Both the position numbers and the translations under genes were made by a program. The notes beneath the pieces are model-generated. The model saw only the letters and a list, made by a program, of their open reading frames with translations. It made no database searches and was not told where the DNA came from. Shown here in pieces: positions 25,431 through 37,482 of a stretch of 64,000 nucleotides of DNA (position 1 is its first letter; each line of letters begins with the position of its first letter). Origin of the DNA: Tridacna crocea (lineage: Eukaryota; Mollusca; Bivalvia; Cardiida; Cardiidae); assembly GCA_943736015.1 (NCBI GenBank), contig OX031057.1:55257001-55321000 (forward strand), written 5' to 3'.

Positions 25431-26279
25431 CTAGGGCCAATGATTTGGTTACGATGACCATCTCACCCATACTTGACTGATACGTGCTGCGCATAAAATC
25501 GTAAAATCAACTTTGACATTTTCGGAGGCAACTGATACCTGTTAAACAAATCAAAGACAGGTAATCAAAATTTTTCCCTGTTTTCTTACCAGGGTCATGA
25601 AAACATTGAACCAATTTTGATGACTGTGCGAGTCAAAAGACAATTTTATGTTTAATCGCTGCGAAAAAATATAAAATTCAGAAGCAACTGGTTGCTGTTG
25701 CGGAAACTTTTTCCGATAAAAAAATCTTGTTCTTGTTTGAAGAATTTAGAAGTAGGCCATAAAGATACAATAAGATGTAAGAATAACTAAAAATCAGTTT
25801 TTTTCTTTGATAGGGTAGAAAACATTGTGGGAAAAGGAGAAAATGCTGGTAACCTGCATTTCTCCTTTCCTCAGATTATTTTCAAAAGCCTTCTCTTTCA
25901 GGGGTGTTAATAAAAGGCGTCATTGTGTGGTAAAAGGTTAATAAGAATAAACAGATTCCCCCCCCTTTCCCATCAGCCAATCAAATCTCTTCCCTCTCTG
26001 AAATTATCCAATCAGAGAAGCTTTAAGGAAATCAGAATGGGAACCAAGAGCCGAAATCAGAATGGGAACCAACAGCCAATCAGATATTTAACAGCCAATC
26101 AGAGAGCTTTAAAATCGCTCCAAAATGGCGCCACAATTTATCGAAAAAAACAGTGAAAAAAAACGGTATAAAAGTGGATTTAAAGTCTTCTTTAAAGGCT
26201 GCTGTGCAGTCCTTGGCGAACTGCCAGGCATGCACCATCCACACATGCCAGATTTCACTGAAAATGGGCAAACATTTAA

Positions 26280-26500
26280 CCCATTACTACACAATCCCTA
26301 CTTTTGACGCCCCTGAGAAAGAAGCCTTTTGAAAACACTGTAGGACAAGGAGAAAATGCTGGTAACCAGCATTTTCTCCTTTTCCCACAGTGTTTTCTAC
26401 CCTTCCCAGAACACATTTAAATTTTTCAGTCACCTTTATTTTGTTGTCTGCAAATGCTTTCAATTTGAAGCAGTCCAAAATTTTGTCGTGTGGTAATGAG
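26280..26500. mobile_element. piggyBac-like MITE (221 bp) in a duplicated TTAA
   Basis: Unit 15 reads TTAA (26276-26279), 221 bp of foreign sequence, then TTAA (26501-26504); all other units have a single TTAA here (AAACATTTAAGAAAATA). The ends are imperfect inverted repeats: CCCATTACTACACAA on the left and CTCATTACCACACGA on the right read inwards, 12 of 15 matching. TTAA duplication together with CCC-type ends is the hallmark of the piggyBac superfamily. The element is too short for a transposase. A frame of 63 codons on the minus strand (26287-26478) begins at TTG and is probably incidental. A nearly perfect palindrome lies in the centre. Confidence 0.9.
26331..26397. repeat. Palindromic core of the MITE
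   Basis: Arms 26331-26363 and 26365-26397 are 33 bp each and match at 31 positions around a single central A (26364). The inner 17 bp, AAGGAGAAAATGCTGGT, is perfectly mirrored. As single-stranded DNA or RNA it would fold into a long hairpin with almost no loop. Confidence 0.95.
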
Positions 26501-27348
26501 TTAAGAAAATAGGGGCGCAGCAGACCTTGTTATGGTATTTTCAAGCCCCTTGCAAGAATGCAAGAATTACTTCCCTTAGACCCTCGATGCAAGCCCCCCC
26601 CAAGCACTTCACTCTTCACTGGATTCGCTTTTCTAACTCAGCCCACAATAAATGCTGCACATTGAAACTTTCAATAAGCCAAAGTGATCAATGTACAGTG
26701 TAAAAAAGCCCCAGAAATTAATGCAACAAATGGCTAAAAAAAGACTGAAAACTCTTTTTGTTGCTTCCTATTGCATATATCAAACAAAGGCAAATGAAGT
26801 GTAATTTTTCTAATCTCTTCAAACCGCAACAAGAAACCCAGTTACGTTGACTACAGTCTCATATATGCCAGTTACGCTCATGCGAAAACCCCAGAAAATA
26901 ATGTGACAAGTGGCTAAAAAAAGACTGAATGCTTCTTATTGCATAAATCAAACAAATGGAACAAAATTTTTAATGTATATTTTTTTCCTCCAATCTCTTT
27001 ATACCATGAAGACAAGTCTATTTATGTTGACTACGGTCTCAAAGGTGCCGGTTACGTATCCGTGAAAACGCGAAAAATCGACTTACGGAACAGTTCATAG
27101 CAGATGACACCTGTTGCTTGATAGGTCAAATATAGGGAACTTAATTTCTAATATCTGTTTTTTACTTCTCTAGCCTTTTTTTACCGTGACAACAAACCCA
27201 TTTAGGTTGTCTATTGTCTCGCACGAGCCGGTTACGTACCCGCGAAAACATGAAAAATCGACTTACGGAACATTTTATAGCAGACGACAACTGTTGCTTA
27301 AAGTCAATTATAGGGATTTTTCTATTTTTTCTTTTTCATTTTCTCTCA

Positions 27349-29038
27349 CTAGGGCCAATGATTTGGTTACGATGACCATCTCACCCATACTTGACTGATA
27401 CGTGCTGCGCATAAAATCGTAAAATCAACTTTGACATTTTCGGAGGCAACTGATACCTGTTAAACAAATCAAAGAAAGGTAATCAAAATTTTTCCCTGTT
27501 TTCTTACCAGGGTCATGAAAACATTGAACCAATTTTGACGACCGTGCGAGTCAAAAGTCAATTTTATGTTTAATCGCTGCGCAAAAATATAAAATTCAGA
27601 AGCAACTGGTTGCTGTTGCGGAAACTTTTTCCGATAAAAAAATCTTGTTCTTGTTTGAAGAATTTAGAAGTAGGCCATAAAGATACAATAAGATGTAAGA
27701 ATAACTAAAAATCAGTTTTTTTCTTTGATAGGGTAGAAAACATTGTGGGAAAAGGAGAAAATGCTGGTAACCTGCATTTCTCCTTTCCTCAGATTATTTT
27801 CAAAAGCCTTCTCTTTCAGGGGTGTTAATAAAAGGCGTCATTGTGTGGTAAAAGGTTAATAAGAATAAACAGATTCGCCCCCCCCCTTTCCCATCAGCCA
27901 ATCAAATCTCTTCCCTCTCTGAAATTATCCAATCAGAGAAGCTTTAAGGAAATCAGAATGGGAACCAAGAGCCAAAATCAGAATGGGAACCAACAGCCAA
28001 TCAGATATTCAACAGCCAATCAGAGAGCTTCAAAATCGCTCCAAAATGGCGCCATAATTTATCGAAAAAAACAGTGAAAAAAACGGCATAAAAGTGGATT
28101 TAAAGTCTTCTTTAAAGGCTGCTGTGCAGTCCTTGGCGAACTGCCAGGCATGCACCATCCACACATGCCAGATTTCACTGAAAATGGGCAAACATTTAAG
28201 AAAATAGGGGCGCAGCAGACCTTGTTATGGTCTTTTCAAGCCCCTTGCAAGAATGCAAGAATTACTTCCCTTAGACCCTCGATGCAAGCCCCCCCCCCAA
28301 GCACTTCACTGGATTCGCTTTTCTAACTCAGCCCACAATAAATGCTGCACATTGAAACTTTCAATAAGCCAAAGTGATCAATGTACAGTGTAAAAAAGCC
28401 CCAGAAATTAATGCAACAAATGGCTAAAAAAAGACTGAAAACTCTTTTTGTTGCTTCCTATTGCATTTATCAAACAAAGGCAAATGAAGTGTAATTCTTC
28501 TAATCTCTTCAAACCGCATCAAGAAACCCAGTTACGTTGACTACAGTCTCATATATGCCAGTTACGCTCATGCGAAAACCCCAGAAAATAATGTGACAAG
28601 TGGCTAAAAAAAGACTGAATGCTTCTTATTGCATAAATCAAACAAATGGAACAAAATTTTCAATGTATATTTTTTTCCTCCAATCTCTTTATACCATGAA
28701 GACAAGTCTATTTATGTTGACTACGGTCTCAAAGGTGCCGGTTACATATCCGTGAAAACGCGAAAAATCGACTTACGGAACAGTTCATAGCCGATGACAC
28801 CTGTTGCTTGATAGGTCAAATATAGGGAACTTAATTTCTTATATCTGGTTTTTACTTCTCTAGCCTTTTTTTACCGTGACAACAAACCCATTTAGGTTGT
28901 CTATTGTCTCGCAGGTGCCGGTTACGTACCCGCGAAAACATGAAAAATCGACTTACGGAACATTTTATAGCAGACGACAACTGTTGCTTAAAGTCAATTA
29001 TAGGGATTTTTCTATTTTTTCTTTTTCATTTTCTCTCA
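27349..29038 (+). repeat. Array unit 16
   Basis: This unit is 1,690 bp. Its right half has the marker set TTGCATTTATC, CCGCATCAAG and TTTCTTATATCTG (near 28463, 28516 and 28836), which reappears only far downstream in units 29 and 31. Confidence 0.95.
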
Positions 29039-30727
29039 CTAGGGCCAATGATTTGGTTACGATGACCATCTCACCCATACTTGACTGATATGTGCTGGGC
29101 ATAAAATCGTAAAATCAACTTTGACATTTTCGGAGGCAACTGATACCTGTTAAACAAATCAAAGAAAGGTAATCAAAATTTTTCCCTGTTTTCTTACCAG
29201 GGTCATGAAAACATTGAACCAATTTTGACGACCGTGCGAGTCAAAAGTCAATTTTATGTTTAATCGCTGCGCAAAAATATAAAATTCAGAAGCAACTGGT
29301 TGCTGTTGCGGAAACTTTTTCCGATAAAAAATTCTTGTTCTTGTTTGAAGAATTTAGAAGTAGGCCATAAAGATACAATAAGATGTAAGAATAACTAAAA
29401 ATCAGTTTTTTTCTTTGATAGGGTAGAAAACATTGTGGGAAAAGGAGAAAATGCTGGTAACCTGCATTTCTCCTTTCCTCAGATTATTTCCAAAAGCCTT
29501 CTCTTTCAGGGGTGTTAATAAAAGGCGTCATTGTGTGGTAAAAGGTTAATAAGAATAAACAGATTCCCCCCACCTTTCCCATCAGCCAATTAAATCTCTT
29601 CCCTCTCTGAAATTATCCAATCAGAGAAGCTTTAAGGAAATCAGAATGGGAACCAAGAGCCAAAATCAGAATGGGAACCAACAGCCAATCAGATATTCAA
29701 CAGCCAATCAGAGAGCTTCAAAATCGCTCCAAAATGGCGCCATAATTTATCGAAAAAAACTGAAAAAAAAAAACGGTATAAAAGTGGATTTAAAGTCTTC
29801 TTTAAAGGCTGCTGTGCAGTCCTTGGCGAACTGCCAGGCATGCACCATCCACACATGCCAGATTTCACTGAAAATGGGCAAACATTTAAGAAAATAGGGG
29901 CGCAGCAGACCTTGTTATGGTCTTTTCAAGCCCCTTGCAAGAATGCAAGAATTACTTCCCTTAGACCCTCGATGCAAGCCCCCCCCCAAGCTCTTCACTG
30001 GATTCACTTTTCTAACTCAGCCCACAATAAATGCTGCACATTGAAACTTTCAATAAGCCAAAGTGATCAATGTACAGTGTAAAAAAGCCCCAGAAATTAA
30101 TGCAACAAATGGCTAAAAAAAGACTGAAAACTCTTTTTGTTGCTTCCTATTGCATATATCAAACAAAGGCAAATGAAGTGTAATTTTTCTAATCTCTTCA
30201 AACCGCAACAAGAAACCCAGTTACGTTGACTACAGTCTCATATATGCCAGTTACGCTCATGCGAAAACCCCAGAAAATAATGTGACAAGTGGCTAAAAAA
30301 AGACTGAATGCTTCTTATTGCATAAATCAAACAAATGGAACAAAATTTTTAATGTATATTTTTTTCCTCCAATCTCTTTATACCATGAAGACAAGTCTAT
30401 TTATGTTGACTACGGTCTCAAAGGTGCCGGTTACGTATCCGTGAAAACGCGAAAAATCGACTTACGGAACAGTTCATAGCAGATGACACCTGTTGCTTGA
30501 TAGGTCAAATATAGGGAACTTAATTTCTAATATCTGTTTTTTACTTCTCTAGCCTTTTTTTACCGTGACAACAAACCCATTTAGGTTGTCTATTGTCTCG
30601 CAGGTGCCGGTTACGTACCCGCGAAAACATGAAAAATCGACTTACTGAACATCTTATAGCAGACGACAACTGTTGCTTAAAGTCAATTATAGGGATTTTT
30701 CTATTTTTTCTTTTTCATTTTCTCTCA
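29039..30727 (+). repeat. Array unit 17
   Basis: This unit is 1,689 bp. Near its start it has a private TGATATGTGCTGGGC. Like unit 14 it carries the AAAAAACTGAAAA spacer and CGGTATAAAAG near 29753-29782. Confidence 0.95.
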
Positions 30728-32416
30728 CTAGGGCCAATGATTTGGTTACGATGACCATCTCACCCATACTTGACTGATACGTGCTGCGCATAAAATCGTA
30801 AAATCAACTTTGACATTTTCGGAGGCAACTGATACCTGTTAAACAAATCAAAGAAAGGTAATCAAAATTTTTCCCTGTTTTCTTACCAGGGTCATGAAAA
30901 CATTGAACCAATTTTGACAACCATGCGAGTCAAAAGTCAATTTTATGTTTAATCGCTGCGCAAAAATATAAAATTCAGAAGCAACTGGTTGCTGTTGCGG
31001 AAACTTTTTCCGATAAAAAAATCTTGTTCTTGTTTGAAGAATTTAGAAGTAGGCCATAAAGATACAATAAGATGTAAGAATAACTAAAAATCAGTTTTTT
31101 TCTTTGATAGGGTAGAAAACATTGTGGGAAAAGGAGAAAATGCTGGTAACCTGCATTTCTCCTTTCCTCAGATTATTTTCAAAAGCCTTCTCTTTCAGGG
31201 GTGTTAATAAAAGGCGTCATTGTGTGGTAAAAGGTTAATAAGAATAAACAGATTCCCCCCCTTTCCCATCAGCCAATCAAATCTCTTCCCTCTCTGAAAT
31301 TATCCAATCAGAGAAGCTTTCAGGAAATCAGAATGGGAACCAAGAGCCAAAATCAGAATGGGAACCAACAGCCAATCAGATATTCAAAAGCCAGTCAGAG
31401 AGCTTCAAAATCGCTCCAAAATGGCGCCATAATTTATCGAAAAAAACAGTGAAAAAAAACGGCATAAAAGTGGATTTAAAGTCTTCTTTAAAGGCTGCTG
31501 TGCAGTCCTTGGCGAACTGCCAGGCATGCACCATCCACACATGCCAGATTTCACTGAAAATGGGCAAACATTTAAGAAAATAGGGGTGCAGCAGACCTTG
31601 TTATGGTCTTTTCAAGCCCCTTGCAAGAATGCAAGAATTACTTCCCTTAGACCCTCGATGCAAGCCCCCCCCCCCAAAGCACTTCACTGGATTCGCTTTT
31701 CTAACTCAGCCCACAATAAATGCTGCACATTGAAACTTTCAATAAGCCAAAGTGATCAATGTACAGTGTAAAAAAGCCCCAGAAATTAATGCAACAAATG
31801 GCTAAAAAAAGACTGAAAACTCTTTTTGTTGCTTCCTATTGCATATATCAAACAAAGGCAAACGAAGTATAATTTTTCTAATCTCCTCAAACCGCAACAA
31901 GAAACCCAGTTACGTTGACTACAGTCTCATATATGCCAGTTACGCTCATGCGAAAACCCCAGAAAATAATGTGACAAGTGGCTAAAAAAAGACTGAATGC
32001 TTCTTATTGCATAAATCAAACAAATGGAACAAAATTTTAAATGTATATTTTTTTCCTCCAATCTCTTTATACCATGAAGACAAGTCTATTTATGTTGACT
32101 ACAGTCTCAAAGGTGCCGGTTACATATCCGTGAAAACGCGAAAAATCGACTTACGGAACAGTTCATAGCAGATGACACCTGTTGCTTGATAGGTCAAATA
32201 TAGGGAACTTAATTTCTAATATCTGTTTTTTACTTCTCTAGCCTTTTTTTACCGTGACAACAAACCCATTTAGGTTGTCTATTGTCTCGCAGGTGCCGGT
32301 TACGTACCCGCAAAAACATGAAAAATCGACTTACGGAACATTTTATAGCAGACGACAACTGTTGCTTAAAGTCAATTATAGGGATTTTTCTATTTTTTCT
32401 TTTTCATTTTCTCTCA
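30728..32416 (+). repeat. Array unit 18
   Basis: This is a standard unit of 1,689 bp. It has the GACAACCATGCG variant, and the second poly-C tract is followed by AAAGCACTT near 31676. The third CCAAT box is changed to CCAGTCAG near 31391. Confidence 0.95.
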
Positions 32417-34105
32417 CTAGGGCCAATGATTTGGTTACGATGACCATCTCACCCATACTTGACTGATACGTGCTGCGCATAAAATCGTAAAATCAACTTT
32501 GACATTTTCGGAGGCAACTGATACCTGTTAAACAAATCAAAGAAAGGTAATCAAAATTTTTCCCTGTTTTCTTACCAGGGTCATGAAAACATTGAACCAA
32601 TTTTGACGACCGTGCGAGTCAAAAGTCAATTTTATGTTTAATTGCTGAGGAAAAATATAAAATTCAGAAGCAACTGGTTGCTGTTGTGGAAACTTTTTCG
32701 GATAAAAAAATCTTCTTATTGATTGAAGAATTTAGAAGTAGGCCATAAAGATACAATAAGATGTAAGAATAACTAAAAATCAGTTTTTTTCTTTGATAGG
32801 GTAGAAAACATTGTGGGAAAAGGAGAAAATGCTGGTAACCTGCATTTCTCCTTTCCTCAGATTATTTTCAAAAGCCTTCTCTTTCAGGGGTGTTAATAAA
32901 AGGCGTCATTGTGTGGTAAAAGGTTAATAAGAATAAACAGATTCCCCCCCCTTTCCCATCAGCCAATCAAATCTCTTCCCTCTCTGAAATTATCCAATCA
33001 GAGAAGCTTTAAGGAAATCAGAATGGGAACCAAGAGCCAAAATCAGAATGGGAACCAACAGCCAATCAGATATTCAACAGCCAATCAGAGAGCTTCAAAA
33101 TCGCTCCAAAATGGCGCCATAATTTATCGAAAAAAACAGTGAAAAAAAACGGCATAAAAGTGGATTTAAAGTCTTCTTTAAAGGCTGCTGTGCAGTCCTT
33201 GGCGAACTGCCAGGCATGCACCATCCACACATGCCAGATTTCACTGAAAATGGGCAAACATTTAAGAAAATAGGGGCGCAGCAGACCTTGTTATGGTCTT
33301 TTCAAGCCCCTTGCAAGAATGCAAGAATTACTTCCCTTAGACCCTCGATGCAAGCCCCCCCCTCCAAGCACTTCACTGGATTCGCTTTTCTAACTCAGCC
33401 CACAATAAATGCTGCACATTGAAACTTTCAATAAGCCAAAGTGATCAATGTACAGTGTAAAAAAGCCCCAGAAATTAATGCAACAAATGGCTAAAAAAAG
33501 ACTGAAAACTCTTTTTGTTGCTTCCTATTGCATATATCAAACAAAGGCAAATGAAGTGTAATTTTTCTAATCTCTTCAAACCGCAACAAGAAACCCAGTT
33601 ACGTTGACTACAGTCTCATATATGCCAGTTACGCTCATGCGAAAACCCCAGAAAATAATGTGACAAGTGGCTAAAAAAAGACTGAATGCTTCTTATTGCA
33701 TAAATCAAACAAATGGAACAAAATTTTTAATGTATATTTTTTTCCTCCAATCTCTTTATACCATGAAGACAAGTCTATTTATGTTGACTACGGTCTCAAA
33801 GGTGCCGGTTACGTATCCGTGAAAACGCGAAAAATCGACTTACGGAACAGTTCATAGCAGATGACACCTGTTGCTTGATAGGTCAAATATAGGGAACTTA
33901 ATTTCTAATATCTGTTTTTTACTTTTCTAGCCATTTTTTACCGTGACAACAAACCCATTTAGGTTGTCTATTGTCTCGCAGGTGCCGGTTACCTACCCGC
34001 GAAAACATGAAAAATCGACTTACGGAACATTTTATAGCAGACGACAACTGTTGCTTAAAGTCAATTATAGGGATTTTTCTATTTTTTCTTTTTCATTTTC
34101 TCTCA
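32417..34105 (+). repeat. Array unit 19
   Basis: This unit is 1,689 bp. It has a cluster of private changes at about 32640-32725 (AATTGCTGAGGAAAA, TTTTTCGGAT, TCTTCTTATTGATTG) that no other unit shows. Confidence 0.95.
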
Positions 34106-35795
34106 CTAGGGCCAATGATTTGGTTACGATGACCATCTCACCCATACTTGACTGATACGTGCTGCGCATAAAATCGTAAAATCAACTTTGACATTTTCGG
34201 AGGCAACTGATACCTGTTAAACAAATCAAAGAAAGGTAATTAAAATTTTTCCCTGTTTTCTTACCAGGGTCATGAAAACATTGAACCAATTTTGACGACC
34301 GTGCGAGTCAAAAGTCAATTTTATGTTTAATCGCTGCGCAAAAATATAAAATTCAGAAGCAACTGGTTGCTGTTGCGGAAACTTTTTCCGATAAAAAAAT
34401 CTTGTTCTTGTTTGAAGAATTTAGAAGTGGGCCATAAAGATACAATAAGATGTAAGAATAACTAAAAATCAGTTTTTTTCTTCGATAGGGTAGAAAACAT
34501 TGTGGGAAAAGGAGAAAATGCTGGTAACCTGCATTTCTCCTTTCCTCAGATTATTTTTAAAAGCCTTCTCTTTCAGGGGTGTTAATAAAAGGCGTCATTG
34601 TGTGGTAAAAGGTTAATAAGAATAAACAGATTCCCCCCCCTTTCCCATCAGCCAATCAAATCTCTTCCCTCTCTGAAATTATCCAATCAGAGAAGCTTTA
34701 AGGAAATCAGAATGGGAACCAAGAGCCAAAATCAGAATGGGAACCAACAGCCAATCAGATATTCAACAGCCAATCAGAGAGCTTCAAAATCGCTCCAAAA
34801 TGGCGCCATAATTTATCGAAAAAAAAAAACAGTGAAAAAAAACGGCATAAAAGTGGATTTAAAGTCTTCTTTAAAGGCTGCTGTGCAGTCCTTGGCGAAC
34901 TGCCAGGCATGCACCATCCACACATGCCAGATTTCACTGAAAATGGGCAAACATTTAAGAAAATAGGGGCGCAGCAGACCTTGTTATGGTCTTTTCAAGC
35001 CCCTTGCAAGAATGCAAGAATTACTTCCCTTAGACCCTCGATGCAAGCCCCCCCCAAGCACTTCACTGGATTCGCTTTTCTAACTCAGCCCACAATAAAT
35101 GCTGCACATTGAAACTTTCAATAAGCCAAAGTGATCAATGTACAGTATAAAAAAGCCCCAGAAATTAATGCAACAAATGGCTAAAAAAAGACTGAAAACT
35201 CTTTTTGTTGCTTCCTATTGCATATATCAAACAAAGGCAAATGAAGTGTAATTTTTCTAATCTCTTCAAACCGCAACAAGAAACCCAGTTACGTTGACTA
35301 CAGTCTCATATATGCCAGTTACGCTCATGCGAAAACCCCAGAAAATAATGTGACAAGTGGCTAAAAAAAGACTGAATGCTTCTTATTGCATAAATCAAAC
35401 AAATGGAACAAAATTTTTAATGTATATTTTTTTCCTCCAATCTCTTTATACCATGAAGACAAGTCTATTTATGTTGACTGCGGTCTCAAAGGTGCCGGTT
35501 ACGTATCCGTGAAAACGCGAAAAATCGACTTACGGAACAGTTCATAGCAGATGACACCTGTTGCTTGATAGGTCAAATATAGGGAACTTAATTTCTAATA
35601 TCTGTTCTTTACTTCTCTAGCCTTTTTTTACCGTGACAACAAACCCATTTAGGTTGTCTATTGTCTCGCAGGTGCCGGTTACGTACCCGCGAAAACATGA
35701 AAAATCGACTTACGGAACATTTTATAGCAGACGACAACTGTTGCTTAAAGTCAATTATAGGGATTTTTCTATTTTTTCTTTTTCATTTTCTCTCA
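34106..35795 (+). repeat. Array unit 20
   Basis: This unit is 1,690 bp. The A tract after TTTATCG is extended, and AGAAGTGGGCC near 34425 is a private variant shared only with unit 24. From about 34242 it begins the 6,723 bp duplication. Confidence 0.95.
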
Positions 35796-37482
35796 CTAGG
35801 GCCAATGATTTGGTTACGATGACCATCTCACCCATACTTGACTGATACGTGCTGCGCATAAAATCGTAAAATCAACTTTGACATTTTCGGAGGCAACTGA
35901 TACCTGTTAAACAAATCAAAGAAAGGTAATCAAAATTTTTCCCTGTTTTCTTACCAGGGTCATGAAAACATTGAACCAATTTTGACGACCGTGCGAGTCA
36001 AAAGTCAATTTTATGTTTAATCGCTGCGCAAAAATATAAAATTCAGAAGCAACTGGTTGCTGTTGTGGAAACTTTTTCCGATAAAAAAATCTTGTTCTTG
36101 TTTGAAGAATTTAGAAGTAGGCCATAAAGATACAATAAGATGTAAGAATAACTAAAAATCAGTTTTTTTCTTCGATAGGGTAGAAAACATTGTGGGAAAA
36201 GGAGAAAATGCTGGTAACCTGCATTTCTCCTTTCCTCAGATTATTTTCAAAAGCCTTCTCTTTCAGGGGTGTTAATAAAAGGCGTCATTGTGTGGTAAAA
36301 GGTTAATAAGAATAAACAGATTCCCCCCCCTTTCCCATCAGCCAATCAAATCTCTTCCCTCTCTGAAATTATCCAATCAGAGAAGCTTTAAGGAAATCAG
36401 AATGGGAACCAAGAGCCAAAATCAGAATGGGAACCAACAGCCAATCAGATATTCAACAGCCAATCAGAGAGCTTCAAAATCGCTCCAAAATGGCGCCATA
36501 ATTTATCGAAAAAAAACAGTGAAAAAAAACGGCATAAAAGCGGATTTAAAGTCTTCTTTAAAGGCTGCTGTGCAGTCCTTGGCGAACTGCCAGGCATGCA
36601 CCATCCACACATGCCAGATTTCACTGAAAATGGGCAAACATTTAAGAAAATAGGGGCGCAGCAGACCTTGTTATGGTCTTTTCAAGCCCCTTGCAAGAAT
36701 GCAAGAATTACTTCCCTTAGACCCTCGATGCAAGCCCCCCCCAAGCACTTCACTGGATTCGATTTTCTAACTCAGCCCACAATAAATGCTGCACATTGAA
36801 ACTTTCAATAAGCCAAAGTGATCAATGTACAGTGTAAAAAAGCCCCAGAAATTAATGCAACAAATGGCTAAAAAAAGACTGAAAACTCTTTTTGTTGCTT
36901 CCTATTGCATATATCAAACAAAGTCAAATTAAGTGTAATTTTTCTAATCTCTTCAAACCGCAACAAGAAACCCAGTTACGTTGACTACAGTCTCATATAT
37001 GCCAGTTACGCTCATGCGAAAACCCCAGAAAATAATGTGACAAGTGGCTAAAAAAAGACTGAATGCTTCTTATTGCATAAATCAAACAAATGGAACAAAA
37101 TTTTTAATGTATATTTTTTTCTTCCCATCTCTTTATACCATGAAGACAAGTCTATTTATGTTGACTGCGGTCTCAAAGGTGCCGGTTACGTATCCGTGAA
37201 AACGCGAAAAATCGACTTACGGAACAGTTCATAGCAGATGACACCTGTTGCTTGATAGGTCAAATATAGGGAACTTAATTTCTAATATCTGTTCTTTACT
37301 TCTCTAGCCTTTTTTTACCGTGACAACAAACCCATTTAGGTTGTCTATTGTCTCGCAGGTGCCGGTTATGTACCCGCGAAAACATGAAAAATCGACTTAC
37401 GGAACATTTTATAGCAGACGACAACTGTTGCTTAAAGTCAATTATAGGGATTTTTCTATTTTTTCTTTTTCATTTTCTCTCA
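35796..37482 (+). repeat. Array unit 21
   Basis: This is a standard unit of 1,687 bp and the partner of unit 25. It has TAAAAGCGGATTT near 36535, TTCGATTTTCTAAC near 36759 and CAAAGTCAAATTAAG near 36919, all repeated in unit 25. Confidence 0.95.

Larger units (their letters stand above)
25431..27348 (+). repeat. Array unit 15 (with 221 bp MITE insertion)
   Basis: This unit is 1,918 bp long: a 1,693 bp unit with the 6 bp duplication plus a MITE and its duplicated TTAA (225 bp in total). It has the GATGACTGTGCG and CGGTATAAAAG variants. Confidence 0.95.

Noticed and set aside
26287-26478. Minus-strand 63-codon frame in the MITE as a transposase remnant
   Set aside because: It starts at TTG, spans the palindrome, and is far too short. 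No catalytic aspartates or transposase motifs can be identified. It is better explained as an incidental open frame in a non-coding MITE.
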